Shown here: positions 1 to 6,902 of the stretch, piece after piece
How positions within the stretch are numbered: position 1 is the first letter of the stretch
How the letters are laid out: every line of letters begins with the position of its first letter
NCBI GenBank assembly: GCA_035299585.1
Contig: DATGWF010000071.1
Location: forward strand, 1-27,552
Source of the DNA: DATGWF01 sp035299585
Lineage (GTDB): Bacteria; Actinomycetota; Actinomycetes; Actinomycetales; Microbacteriaceae
Length of the DNA: 27,552 nucleotides
Direction of reading: 5' to 3'
The notes under the pieces: model-generated
What the model saw: only the letters and a program-made list of their open reading frames with translations
What the model was told of the DNA's origin: nothing
Databases searched by the model: none
Program-made: the position numbers and the translations under genes

Positions 1-1
1 G

Positions 2-520
2 TCGAAGCCGCTCCGCGTGCAGGGCGCGTGGGTGAGCGAAGCCGAGATCGAGAAGGTCGTAAAGTTCGTGACCAAGCAGGCGCGACCGGACTATCGTGCC
101 GACGTCGCCCAGCCGGCGGAGCGTCGCGACATCGACGCCGACATCGGCGACGATCTCGAGCTCCTCCTCGCGGCCGCCGAGCTTGTCGTCTCGACCCAGT
201 TTGGTTCGACCTCGATGCTTCAGCGCAAGCTCCGAGTCGGGTTTGCAAAAGCGGGTCGACTCATGGACCTACTTGAGTCACGCGAAATCGTCGGCCCGTC
301 GGAGGGGTCAAAAGCGCGCGATGTGCTCGTCACGGCCGAGCAGCTTCCCGAGGTCCTCGCTCGGTTGCGTGGCGAACCGGCTTCGCGTCCCGCCGCGACT
401 GCGGCGGTCGCTCCCGTCCACTCTGAAATGTCCGACCCGGTGGCCGAGCAATACGCCCACCTCGAAGAGGTCGAGGGCGGTTCGGACGAAGACGCCTGGG
501 GCCTCACCGGTCGGGACTGA
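2..520 (+). CDS. ftsK: DNA translocase FtsK, C-terminal end (partial)
   Basis: Only the last 172 residues are visible; the frame is open from base 2 and the gene begins before the window. The first residues (KPLRVQGAWVSEAEIEKVV) match the end of the FtsK/SpoIIIE motor domain. After an acidic linker, a winged-helix segment (about residues 45-120, including STSMLQRKLRVGFAKAGRLM and a dyad around GPSEG) matches the gamma domain. In this family the gamma domain reads polar chromosome sequences so that the septal motor pumps DNA toward the terminus during division. An acidic tail rich in E and D follows. The stop is at 518-520 and pgsA follows 41 bases later. FtsK beside pgsA is a common actinobacterial arrangement. 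The assignment is firm; the motor ATPase motifs lie outside the window. Confidence 0.93.
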   Translation, partial: SKPLRVQGAWVSEAEIEKVVKFVTKQARPDYRADVAQPAERRDIDADIGDDLELLLAAAELVVSTQFGSTSMLQRKLRVGFAKAGRLMDLLESREIVGPSEGSKARDVLVTAEQLPEVLARLRGEPASRPAATAAVAPVHSEMSDPVAEQYAHLEEVEGGSDEDAWGLTGRD

Positions 521-549
521 TTCTTCGGCGGAATCAGTTCGCGCAAGGA

Positions 550-555
550 TAGGCT
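550..555 (+). promoter_or_regulatory. Putative -10 element (TAGGCT) for leaderless pgsA
   Basis: TAGGCT fits the actinobacterial TAnnnT -10 pattern and ends exactly 6 bases before the GTG start of pgsA, so transcription would begin at or next to the start codon. The AAGGA at 545-549 would lie outside such a transcript and is too far (12 bases) to be a good ribosome site. Inferred from position and sequence only. Confidence 0.5.
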
Positions 556-561
556 GTCGCC

Positions 562-1137
562 GTGAACGATGAGCGCGAGGTCACCAACTGGAACCTTCCC
601 AACGCCATCACCGTCGTGCGCATCGTGCTCGCTCCGGTGGTGTTTGCGGCCACGCTCGTCGCGACCGATCCGCTCAGTCGCTGGCTTGCGGCGATACTCT
701 TCGTGGTCGTGCTCGCCAGTGACGCCGTCGACGGTTATCTGGCTCGGAGCCGCGGGCTCGTCACAAACCTGGGTGCGCTTCTCGACCCAATTGCCGACAA
801 GCTCGTTACCAACGGCACGCTCATCTGTCTGAGCATCATCGGCGAACTTCCGCTCTGGGTCACGATTCCGATCGTTATTCGCGAAGTGGGAATCACGTTG
901 TGGCGACTGGCCGAGGTGCGCCGCGGCCGGGTCGTTCCAGCGAACGCCGGCGGCAAACTCAAGACGGTTCTTCAATCGGTGGCAATTTCGCTTGCGCTTG
1001 CGCCACTCCCGGCACTCCTCGGCGACTGGATGAACGTCGTCAATAGCGTGGTCATGTCCCTGGCATTTGCGCTCACCCTCTGGAGCGGAGTCGCCTATCT
1101 CGTCGCGGCCGCGCGACTGCGAGGGCCTCGTGATTGA
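562..1137 (+). CDS. pgsA: CDP-diacylglycerol--glycerol-3-phosphate 3-phosphatidyltransferase
   Basis: This integral membrane enzyme transfers a phosphatidyl group from CDP-diacylglycerol to glycerol-3-phosphate, the first committed step to phosphatidylglycerol and cardiolipin. The CDP-alcohol phosphatidyltransferase signature is complete: D54, D57, G58, A61, R62, G71, D75 and D79 in the DGxxAR(x8)GxxxDxxxD arrangement. At 191 residues it has the usual length, with hydrophobic stretches near residues 20-35, 42-54, 83-105, 125-140 and 150-180. The GTG start at 562 is chosen because the protein then opens with the typical WNLPNAIT(V)xR motif and because a -10 element sits 6 bases upstream. cinA overlaps its last 8 bases, so the two are probably co-transcribed. 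Actinobacteria often carry paralogues for other CDP-alcohol phospholipids, but the ftsK-pgsA-cinA-clgR context favours PgsA. Confidence 0.93.
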   Translation: MNDEREVTNWNLPNAITVVRIVLAPVVFAATLVATDPLSRWLAAILFVVVLASDAVDGYLARSRGLVTNLGALLDPIADKLVTNGTLICLSIIGELPLWVTIPIVIREVGITLWRLAEVRRGRVVPANAGGKLKTVLQSVAISLALAPLPALLGDWMNVVNSVVMSLAFALTLWSGVAYLVAAARLRGPRD

Positions 1138-1654
1138 GCGGGCACGATCTGCTGCTCGACGTTTGGTTGCGCACGCGGTCGACTCGCACACAACTATCGC
1201 GGTGGCCGAGTCGCTCACGGGTGGGATTGTCGCCGCGACGATAGTGGGCGTGCCCGGCACGTCCGAGGTGTTCCGCGGGGGAGTCGTCACCTATCAGACC
1301 GCCGTCAAGGGAGCGTTGCTCGGTGTGCCTGCGGCGGTTCTCGATGCGAGCGGACCGGTCGACCCGCGGGTTGCCGCTGAGATGGCTGAGCGCGTTCGAG
1401 ACCTCTTCACGCTCTCCGGTGAACCGGCCGGCGTGGGACTCGCCACAACGGGCGTGGCTGGACCTGCTTCGCAAGACGGTCATCCGGTCGGCGAGGTCTA
1501 CGTTGCGGTTGCGACCTCGGGAGAGACTCGGGTCGAGCACCTGCTTCTCACGGGAGACCGCGATGAGATCCGCACGCAAGCGACGGCCGCTGTCCTCGAA
1601 CTCGCCGCCACGGTTGTCGCGAGTCGGTCGAGCGACACGCATGTCCGGGAATAG
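1130..1654 (+). CDS. cinA: CinA C-terminal-domain protein, nicotinamide-nucleotide amidase type
   Basis: A 174-residue protein made only of the CinA C-terminal domain (PncC type), which in characterised relatives deamidates nicotinamide mononucleotide to nicotinate mononucleotide for NAD recycling. Visible motifs are AESLTGG (residues 26-32, with the likely nucleophile Ser28), the GGVVTYQTAVK stretch (50-60) and TGVAGP (107-112). The N-terminal molybdopterin-binding domain of full-length CinA is absent, as is usual for this stand-alone form. The GTG at 1130 is preferred: it overlaps the pgsA stop by 8 bases and gives the normal N-terminus, whereas an upstream ATG at 1067 would add 21 unrelated residues encoded inside pgsA. 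The enzymatic role is inferred from the family. Confidence 0.88.
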   Translation: MIERARSAARRLVAHAVDSHTTIAVAESLTGGIVAATIVGVPGTSEVFRGGVVTYQTAVKGALLGVPAAVLDASGPVDPRVAAEMAERVRDLFTLSGEPAGVGLATTGVAGPASQDGHPVGEVYVAVATSGETRVEHLLLTGDRDEIRTQATAAVLELAATVVASRSSDTHVRE

Positions 1655-1683
1655 CCTGTCGGTCGCGTCCGTTAGAGTCGTTA

Positions 1684-1704
1684 GCAGTCGACGCCTTCGA
1701 CTGC
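1684..1704. repeat. Perfect 8-bp inverted repeat between cinA and clgR
   Basis: GCAGTCGA at 1684-1691 and TCGACTGC at 1697-1704 form a perfect 8-bp dyad around the 5-base spacer CGCCT. It lies 30 bases after cinA and 70 bases before clgR. It could be an RNA hairpin ending the pgsA-cinA transcript, although no T-run follows, or an operator for clgR. The TCGA spacing is wrong for a LexA box. Confidence 0.5.
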
Positions 1705-1774
1705 CAGTAAACATCCAGACTGACTCGCACGATGCGCGGTAGTCTCGTTCTACGTCACATTCAGGGAGGACATC

Positions 1775-2080
1775 ATGGTGCTCGTTCGGCAAGAACTCGG
1801 TGATGTACTCCGCGACGTTCGGCTTCAGAAGGGGCGCACCCTCCGCCAGGTCGCCTCGAAGGCCTCCGTCGCGCTCGGCTACCTGAGTGAAATTGAGCGC
1901 GGCCAGAAAGAAGCCTCGAGCGAAATCCTCGCGTCTGTCGCAGATGCGCTCGACACCCCGGTCTCGTACATCCTCCGCGAAGTCGGCGACCGCATGGCCG
2001 TCCTCGAGGGTGTTCCTCTCATCCCCGACACGGTTCCCGACGACCTCGTTTCGGGATTCGATCCCAGCTTCACTCGATAG
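1775..2080 (+). CDS. clgR: ClgR-type XRE regulator of Clp protease genes
   Basis: A 101-residue XRE-family helix-turn-helix protein. The N-terminal portion (residues 5-70: RQELGDVLRDVRLQKGRTLR, then LGYLSEIERGQKE) closely resembles actinobacterial ClgR, the activator of clpP, clpC and related stress genes. The pgsA-cinA-clgR order is the one seen in Mycobacterium and Streptomyces relatives. A strong Shine-Dalgarno, AGGGAGGA, lies a few bases before ATG 1775. The tail after residue 72 is short and ends in FDPSFTR, without the terminal Leu-Ala-Ala or Ala-rich end reported as a proteolysis tag in some ClgR proteins. Regulation probably involves its own promoter in 1655-1774, where TAGTCT at 1740-1745 is a possible -10. 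Confidence 0.85.
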   Translation: MVLVRQELGDVLRDVRLQKGRTLRQVASKASVALGYLSEIERGQKEASSEILASVADALDTPVSYILREVGDRMAVLEGVPLIPDTVPDDLVSGFDPSFTR

Positions 2081-2093
2081 CGGTCTCAGGCTC

Positions 2094-2315
2094 GTGAAGC
2101 GCAGTGAGTTCGGCTTTGCCGTTGCGCACCAATTCGGCTCACACGGGCAGGTCCTGTTGCGCGAGCTCGTGATTCCCGCGCTACAGAACCGCACCGCTGA
2201 GGAGGCCCTTGAAGCCGGGCTTTCGCCCCGCTCGGTCTGGGATGCGCTCTGCTCAGAGATGGACGTTCCCGTGAGCGCACGCGTTCCGGTCCGGCTCCCT
2301 CAGCCTCGAAACTGA
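2094..2315 (+). CDS. DUF3046 family protein
   Basis: A 73-residue protein of the actinobacterial DUF3046 family, recognisable from the pattern EFxxAVxxxFGxxxGxxLxRELVxxxLxxRTAEEALxAGxxPRxVWxALCxxMDVP. Function is unknown. It lies 13 bases after the clgR stop and before recA, a position conserved for this family in many actinobacteria, so co-transcription with clgR is likely. The GTG at 2094 is chosen because it starts the conserved K(R/L)SEF motif; a weak TCAGG sits at 2086-2090. The frame is open further upstream only as an out-of-frame overlap of clgR. Confidence 0.8.
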   Translation: MKRSEFGFAVAHQFGSHGQVLLRELVIPALQNRTAEEALEAGLSPRSVWDALCSEMDVPVSARVPVRLPQPRN

Positions 2316-2348
2316 TTCCGAATCGTATTCCGACACGCCGGATTGCTC

Positions 2349-2364
2349 TCGAACATTTCTTCGA
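2349..2364. promoter_or_regulatory. LexA (SOS) box upstream of recA
   Basis: TCGAACATTTCTTCGA matches the Gram-positive/actinobacterial LexA consensus TCGAAC-N4-GTTCGA with a single mismatch (C for the first G of the right half). It lies 195 bases before recA. A possible -10, TAGTCT at 2372-2377, begins 7 bases after the box, so bound LexA would cover the -35 region. Confidence 0.8.
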
Positions 2365-2371
2365 ATCGGCG

Positions 2372-2377
2372 TAGTCT
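2372..2377 (+). promoter_or_regulatory. Putative recA -10 element (TAGTCT)
   Basis: TAGTCT fits TAnnnT and lies just downstream of the SOS box. It would give a leader of roughly 175 bases before recA that includes a small CGCC-TTCG-GGCG tetraloop hairpin at 2423-2434. No good -35 is visible, which is common for LexA-controlled recA promoters. Confidence 0.4.
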
Positions 2378-2558
2378 TCTGCACATCGCTTGAGTACCGA
2401 GTCCGTGTAGGTCTCTCCGCTCCGCCTTCGGGCGTCGGTGGGTCCGCATAGCCTTCAGGCACATCAACGATTGCCTTGTTGCTGAGGTGGAGGGGTTCCG
2501 GCTCCGAAACGGATCGACAGTCTGTGGGCAGCAACCATCGAGAACTCTAGGAGTAGCA

Positions 2559-3626
2559 ATGCCATCACCCAGCGATCGCGAAAAAGCCCTTGACGGCGCT
2601 CTCGCACAAATCGAAAAGCAGTTCGGCAAGGGAACCGTCATGCGCCTCGGTAGCGAGGAGCGCGCCCCCGTCGAGGTCATTCCAACCGGCTCCATCGCTC
2701 TCGATGTTGCCCTGGGTATCGGTGGTCTCCCGCGGGGCCGCATCATCGAGATTTACGGTCCGGAGTCATCGGGAAAGACCACGCTCACACTCCACGCGAT
2801 CGCAAACGCGCAGCGCAACGGCGGTATCGCTGCATTCATCGACGCGGAGCACGCGCTCGACCCGGAGTACGCGGCCAAGCTCGGCGTCGACATCGACTCC
2901 CTGCTCGTGTCTCAGCCGGACACCGGTGAGCAGGCACTCGAGATTGCCGACATGCTCATTCGCTCGGGCTCCATCGACCTCATCGTCATCGACTCGGTAG
3001 CCGCGCTCGTGCCGCGTGCCGAAATTGAGGGTGAGATGGGCGACTCCCACGTGGGTCTGCAGGCTCGACTCATGTCGCAGGCATTGCGCAAGCTCACCGG
3101 TGGTCTCAACCAGACCAACACGACCATGATTTTCATCAACCAGCTCCGCGAGAAGATTGGTGTCTTCTTCGGAAGTCCGGAAACCACGGCGGGCGGTAAG
3201 GCGCTCAAGTTCTATGCCTCGGTCCGACTCGACATCCGCCGCATCGAGACCCTCAAGGACGGTGCCGACGCCGTCGGCAACCGCACCCGCGTGAAGGTCG
3301 TCAAGAACAAGATGGCCCCGCCCTTCAAGCAGGCCGAGTTTGACATCTTGTACGGCGTCGGCATTTCCCGTGAGGGATCGCTCATCGACTTTGGAGTTGA
3401 GCACGGCATCGTCAAGAAGTCCGGCGCGTGGTACACCTACGAGGGCGACCAGCTCGGCCAGGGCAAGGAGAACGCTCGCAACTTCTTGCTGACCAACCCT
3501 GAGATCGCCGCTGAGATTGAGCGCAAGATCCTCACTCAACTGGGTATCGGCGCGCATGCCACCCCCGCTGCCGCTCCGGCTGTCGACACGATCGAGCCGA
3601 TTGAGGCAGTCCGAAAGGGCGCATAG
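2559..3626 (+). CDS. recA: Recombinase RecA
   Basis: RecA forms ATP-dependent filaments on single-stranded DNA, catalyses homologous strand exchange and triggers LexA self-cleavage. The 355-residue protein has the Walker A motif GPESSGKT (67-74), the Walker B stretch LIVIDSVAAL (141-150), the DNA-binding loop 2 region following FINQLREKIG (192-200) with GSPETTAGG, and the usual C-terminal lobe. No intein is present at either classical site. The start at ATG 2559 is preferred over the upstream ATG 2487: an AGGAG site at 2549-2553 lies 5 bases before it and MPSPSDREKALDGAL is the standard N-terminus. The SOS box at 2349-2364 indicates LexA control. recX starts on the last base of its stop codon, so the two are translationally coupled. 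Confidence 0.98.
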   Translation: MPSPSDREKALDGALAQIEKQFGKGTVMRLGSEERAPVEVIPTGSIALDVALGIGGLPRGRIIEIYGPESSGKTTLTLHAIANAQRNGGIAAFIDAEHALDPEYAAKLGVDIDSLLVSQPDTGEQALEIADMLIRSGSIDLIVIDSVAALVPRAEIEGEMGDSHVGLQARLMSQALRKLTGGLNQTNTTMIFINQLREKIGVFFGSPETTAGGKALKFYASVRLDIRRIETLKDGADAVGNRTRVKVVKNKMAPPFKQAEFDILYGVGISREGSLIDFGVEHGIVKKSGAWYTYEGDQLGQGKENARNFLLTNPEIAAEIERKILTQLGIGAHATPAAAPAVDTIEPIEAVRKGA

Positions 3627-4231
3627 TGTCACGCCTCGGGGGCACTCCGGAGGAATCCGGTGGTGCCCCCGTGGTGTACCTGCCCTGGGTTCAGAATGCG
3701 GATCGGGTTGCTCCGGCGACGTTCGACCGCGGCGGGACTGTGATCGAGCAAGTTGAGCACGAAGTCGATGAAGCAGACCGTGCCGACGCGCTCGTGCTCA
3801 AGAAGCTGTCGCGGCATGGTCTGTCTCAGCGGGAGGTTGAGCGGATACTCGCACTCGAGCTGCCGCCCGAATCGGTGGCGCTCAACGTCTCTCGCTACGT
3901 GCGATTGGGCTATATCGACGATGATCGCCTCGCGGAGAGCATCGTCCGCTCGCAGCGCGACCGCAAAGGGGCCGGTCGGGCGAACATCCGCCGAGAACTC
4001 TCGACCCGGGGTATTCCAGATGGCGTGATTGAGCGGCATCTGGTAGGCCTCGACGACGAGACAGAACTCGAGCGCGCCACAGATCTCGCCGAGCAGCGCT
4101 TGCGGCGACTTCTCCACGAGCCAGCCGAGGTGCAGGAGCGAAGGATTGTCTCGTTCCTCCAGCGTCGTGGCTACTCCCATGGGCTTGCCGCTCGTGCGCT
4201 CAGTGCGGCCCGCGAACAGCTCAACTTCTGA
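3626..4231 (+). CDS. recX: Regulatory protein RecX
   Basis: RecX inhibits RecA filament extension and ATPase activity in characterised bacteria. This 201-residue protein has a variable 45-residue N-terminus and then the three-helix repeats typical of RecX (KKLSRHGLSQREVERIL, then VRLGYIDDDRLAESIV, then RAAREQLNF-like final repeat with LQRRGYSHGLAARAL). The GTG start at 3626 shares a base with the recA stop TAG, and the recA-recX pair is conserved across bacteria. The overlap implies co-expression and SOS induction together with recA. An internal start downstream cannot be excluded because the first 40 residues are poorly conserved in the family. Confidence 0.9.
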   Translation: MSRLGGTPEESGGAPVVYLPWVQNADRVAPATFDRGGTVIEQVEHEVDEADRADALVLKKLSRHGLSQREVERILALELPPESVALNVSRYVRLGYIDDDRLAESIVRSQRDRKGAGRANIRRELSTRGIPDGVIERHLVGLDDETELERATDLAEQRLRRLLHEPAEVQERRIVSFLQRRGYSHGLAARALSAAREQLNF

Positions 4232-4240
4232 GGTCTTGGC

Positions 4241-4259
4241 GAGCCGCGTACGGGCGCTC
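4241..4259. terminator. Weak hairpin between convergent recX and marR-type gene
   Basis: GAGCcGC GTACGG GCGCTC can form a 6-bp stem with one bulged C in the 30-base gap between the recX stop and the stop of the convergent MarR gene. It is followed by TTCT on the plus strand. This may be a bidirectional terminator, but the stem is short. Confidence 0.3.
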
Positions 4260-4261
4260 TT

Positions 4262-4750
4262 CTATTGAGTGTCGAGGCCGGGAGCGATCGTTCGCATCGA
4301 GGACAGGCACGCGTCCAGGAACTTCACGACGCTCGCTCGCTCGCTCGGCTCGAGGTCGTGTGCCGCCCGTTGAAAGCCCACGAACATCGGGATGAGGTGT
4401 TGCAGAACGTCTTCGCGACCCTCTGGCGTGACTTCGATGACGGTCTTCCGGCGATCCTCGGCGTGCGGGGCACGACGCAAGTGGCCTTTCTCCGCCATTC
4501 GGTCGACGAGCTGGGTCGCGGCTGGGCCACTAATTCCAAGCCGTTTGGCGAGTTCTGCTGGCCCCATTGGGCCGTGGTCGCCGAGCAGATGCGCAACCGC
4601 CTCCACATCTCGCCGGCCGACTCCGAGTCGGTGCGCGACTTCTTCTGACACGTGTGGCGCGAAGTCGATGACATCACGAAGTCGCCGGACGACCTCTTCG
4701 GGTTCCCAGCGATCCACCCAGTCGGAGGAGGGTTGCGATGGTTGAGTCAT
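4262..4750 (-). CDS. MarR family transcriptional regulator
   Basis: A 162-residue MarR-type winged-helix regulator. The recognition helix is about residues 74-90 (SGPAATQLVDRMAEKGH) and the wing is 92-107 with the family Asp-Arg pair at 99-100 (AEDRRKTVIEVT). N- and C-terminal helices form the dimer region. It is transcribed divergently from an MMPL transporter with only 54 bases between the start codons, the classic layout of a ligand-responsive repressor controlling an efflux pump and itself. The tandem palindrome at 4756-4779 is the probable operator. No Shine-Dalgarno is visible before the ATG at 4750-4748, so the mRNA may have a very short leader. The ligand is not predictable from sequence. 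Confidence 0.9.
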   Translation of the reverse strand: MTQPSQPSSDWVDRWEPEEVVRRLRDVIDFAPHVSEEVAHRLGVGRRDVEAVAHLLGDHGPMGPAELAKRLGISGPAATQLVDRMAEKGHLRRAPHAEDRRKTVIEVTPEGREDVLQHLIPMFVGFQRAAHDLEPSERASVVKFLDACLSSMRTIAPGLDTQ

Positions 4751-4755
4751 TTAGA

Positions 4756-4779
4756 TAAGTTGCTTAGGTAAGTTTCTTA
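4756..4779. promoter_or_regulatory. Tandem palindromic operator for the MarR regulator
   Basis: TAAGTTGCTTA (4756-4766) and TAAGTTTCTTA (4769-4779) are two TAAG-N3-CTTA palindromes 13 bases apart, and the joint CTTAGGTAAG (4763-4772) is itself an inverted repeat. The AT-rich block sits in the 54-base gap between divergent starts. It overlaps a possible plus-strand promoter: TTGCTT at 4760-4765 and TACATT at 4782-4787, spacing 16. Binding there would block the transporter promoter. Confidence 0.7.
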
Positions 4780-4804
4780 ACTACATTCATTCTAGGCGGA
4801 ACGT

Positions 4805-6895
4805 ATGCGTTTTCAACCGGTCTTTATTCGTCGCTGGTCAGCCTGGCTCATCGCCGTGCTCGGCATTGCCATTTCCGTGGGCGTCCTGGTCGGCGTCCCC
4901 AAGGCCGACAGCGCAGACACGTCCGCTCTTGCCGGGCTTCCGGTCGGTGCAGACTCCACGAAGGTCGTCGAGTTGCAGCAGACATTGCCCGGTTCCGACG
5001 TGCTCCCGGCGCTTGTCGTGGTGAGCAAGGCGGACGGTAGCGTCTTCGCTCCGATGGAGATTGGCGTAGGCCAAAAGGCCGCAGCAGATTTGGCAACCTT
5101 CGCGAAGAGCGGTTCAGAAGTCAGTCCGGCCATTCCATCCGAATCGGGAAAGACGCTCCTCGTGACCGTCCCATTGCAGGCCACAAATGACGCGGTTGAA
5201 CTTGGTGAGGAGGTCGATGCGATTCAGAAGAGTGTCGAGGAATCCTTCGGTTCGACCGATGTGACCGTGCAGATCACCGGTGCTGCCGGATTCACCGCCG
5301 ACATCGCGAAGGCGTTTGAAGGAGCTGACTTCACGCTCCTCGGGGCGACCGCGCTCATCGTTGCAATCCTGCTGCTCATCACCTACCGCAGCCCGATTCT
5401 TTGGCTCGTTCCGATCGTGGTCGTCGGCATTGCTGATCAGGTCGCTGGTGTTGCGGCAACGCACGTGACGTACCTGCTCGGCGTGCCGATTGACGCCTCG
5501 ACCACGGGCATTTTGTCTGTCCTGGTCTTTGGTGCCGGCACCGACTATGCCTTGCTGCTCATCTCCCGATACCGCGACGAACTCCGAATCGAAGCGAACC
5601 GGGTGACGGCGATGCGTCGCGCTTGGCGCGGAACCTTCGAAGCCATCACCGGTTCGGCCCTCACAGTCGCCGTTGCGCTCGTCATTCTGATGCTTTCGGT
5701 GTTCCCGGTTACACGCGGACTGGGGCTCGCCTGTGCCGTTGGTGTCCTCGTCGCCTGGGTGTACGCCATGTTCCTGCTGCCGTGTGCGCTCGTCATCTTC
5801 GGCCGCGGTATCTTCTGGCCGCTCATTCCGCGGGTCGGTGACGCCCTCACCGCTGACCGGGCCGGACTGTGGAAGCGGGTTGGCCTGATCACCAAGGCCC
5901 GACCGATAGCCATGTTGCTGGTGTCGTTCGTCGTCATTGGCGGTCTCGCTCTCGGCAACGTCGGGCTCAAGGTCGGGCTTCCGACCGAAGAGTCGTTCCG
6001 CGGGAACCCACCCTCGGTCGTCGCCGCCGACCGTCTTTCGGAGGAATACGGCAACGGTCTGACGCAGCCGGCATACGTCATCGCTCCGGCAAACACGGTC
6101 GATGAGGTAACGGAGGCGCTCGAAGCGACCGGCCTCACGACCGCCATCACCGAAAGCAATACCAACGGTTCGATCGTGCAACTCGACGTCCAGATGAGCG
6201 TCGACCCGAGTTCGACTGAGGCCTACGACGCCATCACCGAACTGCGGGCAGCGGTGGCCGGTATCGGCGATGTCTACATCGGCGGCACGGTGGCGACAGA
6301 GCTCGATCGCAATGACGGGTACGCCCGTGATCTCGCGCTGATCGTGCCACTCATTCTGCTGTTCGTCTTCCTGGTGCTCCTCGTGCTGCTGCGTTCACCC
6401 GTCGCGGGCATCCTGCTCGTGGTCAGCGTCGTCGCCACCTACGGCGGCGCACTCGGTGCGGCCTGGCTCATCTTCAACCAGGTGTTGGGCTTCAGCGGAC
6501 TTGCCGACACGGTGCCGTTGTTCACCTTCCTGTTCCTCGTTGCGCTCGGCGTTGACTACAACATCTTCCTGGCGACCCGCGCCGCGGAAGATTCGGTCGA
6601 GCGAGGTCCGTCGGAAGGCATGCTTCGTGCCCTCGCGGCAACCGGCGGCGTCATCACCTCGGCGGGAATCCTGCTCGCGGCGGTGTTTGCGGTGCTCGGC
6701 GTCCTGCCGGTCATCACGCTCACCCAGATCGGTGTTGTTGTCGGTATTGGCGTGCTCATCGACACCTTGCTCGTCCGCACCATTCTCGTGCCGGCGCTCG
6801 CGTTCTGGCTCAAGGAGAAGTTCTGGTGGCCGCGCAGGTTCTCGGCAACGCCGTCAGCCGAGGGTGCCGAGCCCGTGGAGGCTCGCGTAAACTAG
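4805..6895 (+). CDS. MMPL family (RND-type) transporter
   Basis: A 696-residue membrane transporter of the MMPL/RND superfamily, which exports lipids, siderophores or drugs using the proton gradient. It has the duplicated layout: one N-terminal transmembrane helix (about 12-30), an extracytoplasmic domain (about 35-170), a helix bundle (about 175-340), a second single helix (about 367-388), a second extracytoplasmic domain (about 395-510) and a second bundle (about 513-675). Each bundle carries the family GxxxDY motif, with Asp247 (GAGTDYALL) and Asp584 (ALGVDYNIF). GGCGGA at 4795-4800 serves as ribosome site. The divergent MarR gene and shared operator point to inducible efflux. Substrate unknown; it lacks the long tail of mycobacterial lipid exporters. 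Confidence 0.92.
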   Translation: MRFQPVFIRRWSAWLIAVLGIAISVGVLVGVPKADSADTSALAGLPVGADSTKVVELQQTLPGSDVLPALVVVSKADGSVFAPMEIGVGQKAAADLATFAKSGSEVSPAIPSESGKTLLVTVPLQATNDAVELGEEVDAIQKSVEESFGSTDVTVQITGAAGFTADIAKAFEGADFTLLGATALIVAILLLITYRSPILWLVPIVVVGIADQVAGVAATHVTYLLGVPIDASTTGILSVLVFGAGTDYALLLISRYRDELRIEANRVTAMRRAWRGTFEAITGSALTVAVALVILMLSVFPVTRGLGLACAVGVLVAWVYAMFLLPCALVIFGRGIFWPLIPRVGDALTADRAGLWKRVGLITKARPIAMLLVSFVVIGGLALGNVGLKVGLPTEESFRGNPPSVVAADRLSEEYGNGLTQPAYVIAPANTVDEVTEALEATGLTTAITESNTNGSIVQLDVQMSVDPSSTEAYDAITELRAAVAGIGDVYIGGTVATELDRNDGYARDLALIVPLILLFVFLVLLVLLRSPVAGILLVVSVVATYGGALGAAWLIFNQVLGFSGLADTVPLFTFLFLVALGVDYNIFLATRAAEDSVERGPSEGMLRALAATGGVITSAGILLAAVFAVLGVLPVITLTQIGVVVGIGVLIDTLLVRTILVPALAFWLKEKFWWPRRFSATPSAEGAEPVEARVN

Positions 6896-6902
6896 CGGGG
6901 CC

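Noticed and set aside
220..1290. 356-residue and overlapping 373-residue (1073-2194) minus-strand frames
   Set aside because: Both run antisense through pgsA, cinA and clgR, which have strong family motifs; no motif or start signal supports the minus frames.
2559..3626. Intein or insertion in recA
   Set aside because: The reading frame is of normal length (355 residues) and continuous through Walker A, Walker B and loop regions.
2766..3632. 288-residue open frame on the minus strand across recA
   Set aside because: It is antisense to the highly conserved RecA frame, has no recognisable domain, and such long shadow frames are expected in high-GC DNA.
4265..4648. Plus-strand open frame opposite the MarR gene
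   Set aside because: The minus frame has a complete MarR winged helix with the DRR wing; the plus frame shows nothing recognisable.
5114..6181. 355-residue open frame on the minus strand across the MMPL transporter
   Set aside because: Composition is Arg/Asp/Glu-rich low-complexity typical of a shadow frame; the plus strand encodes a clear transporter.
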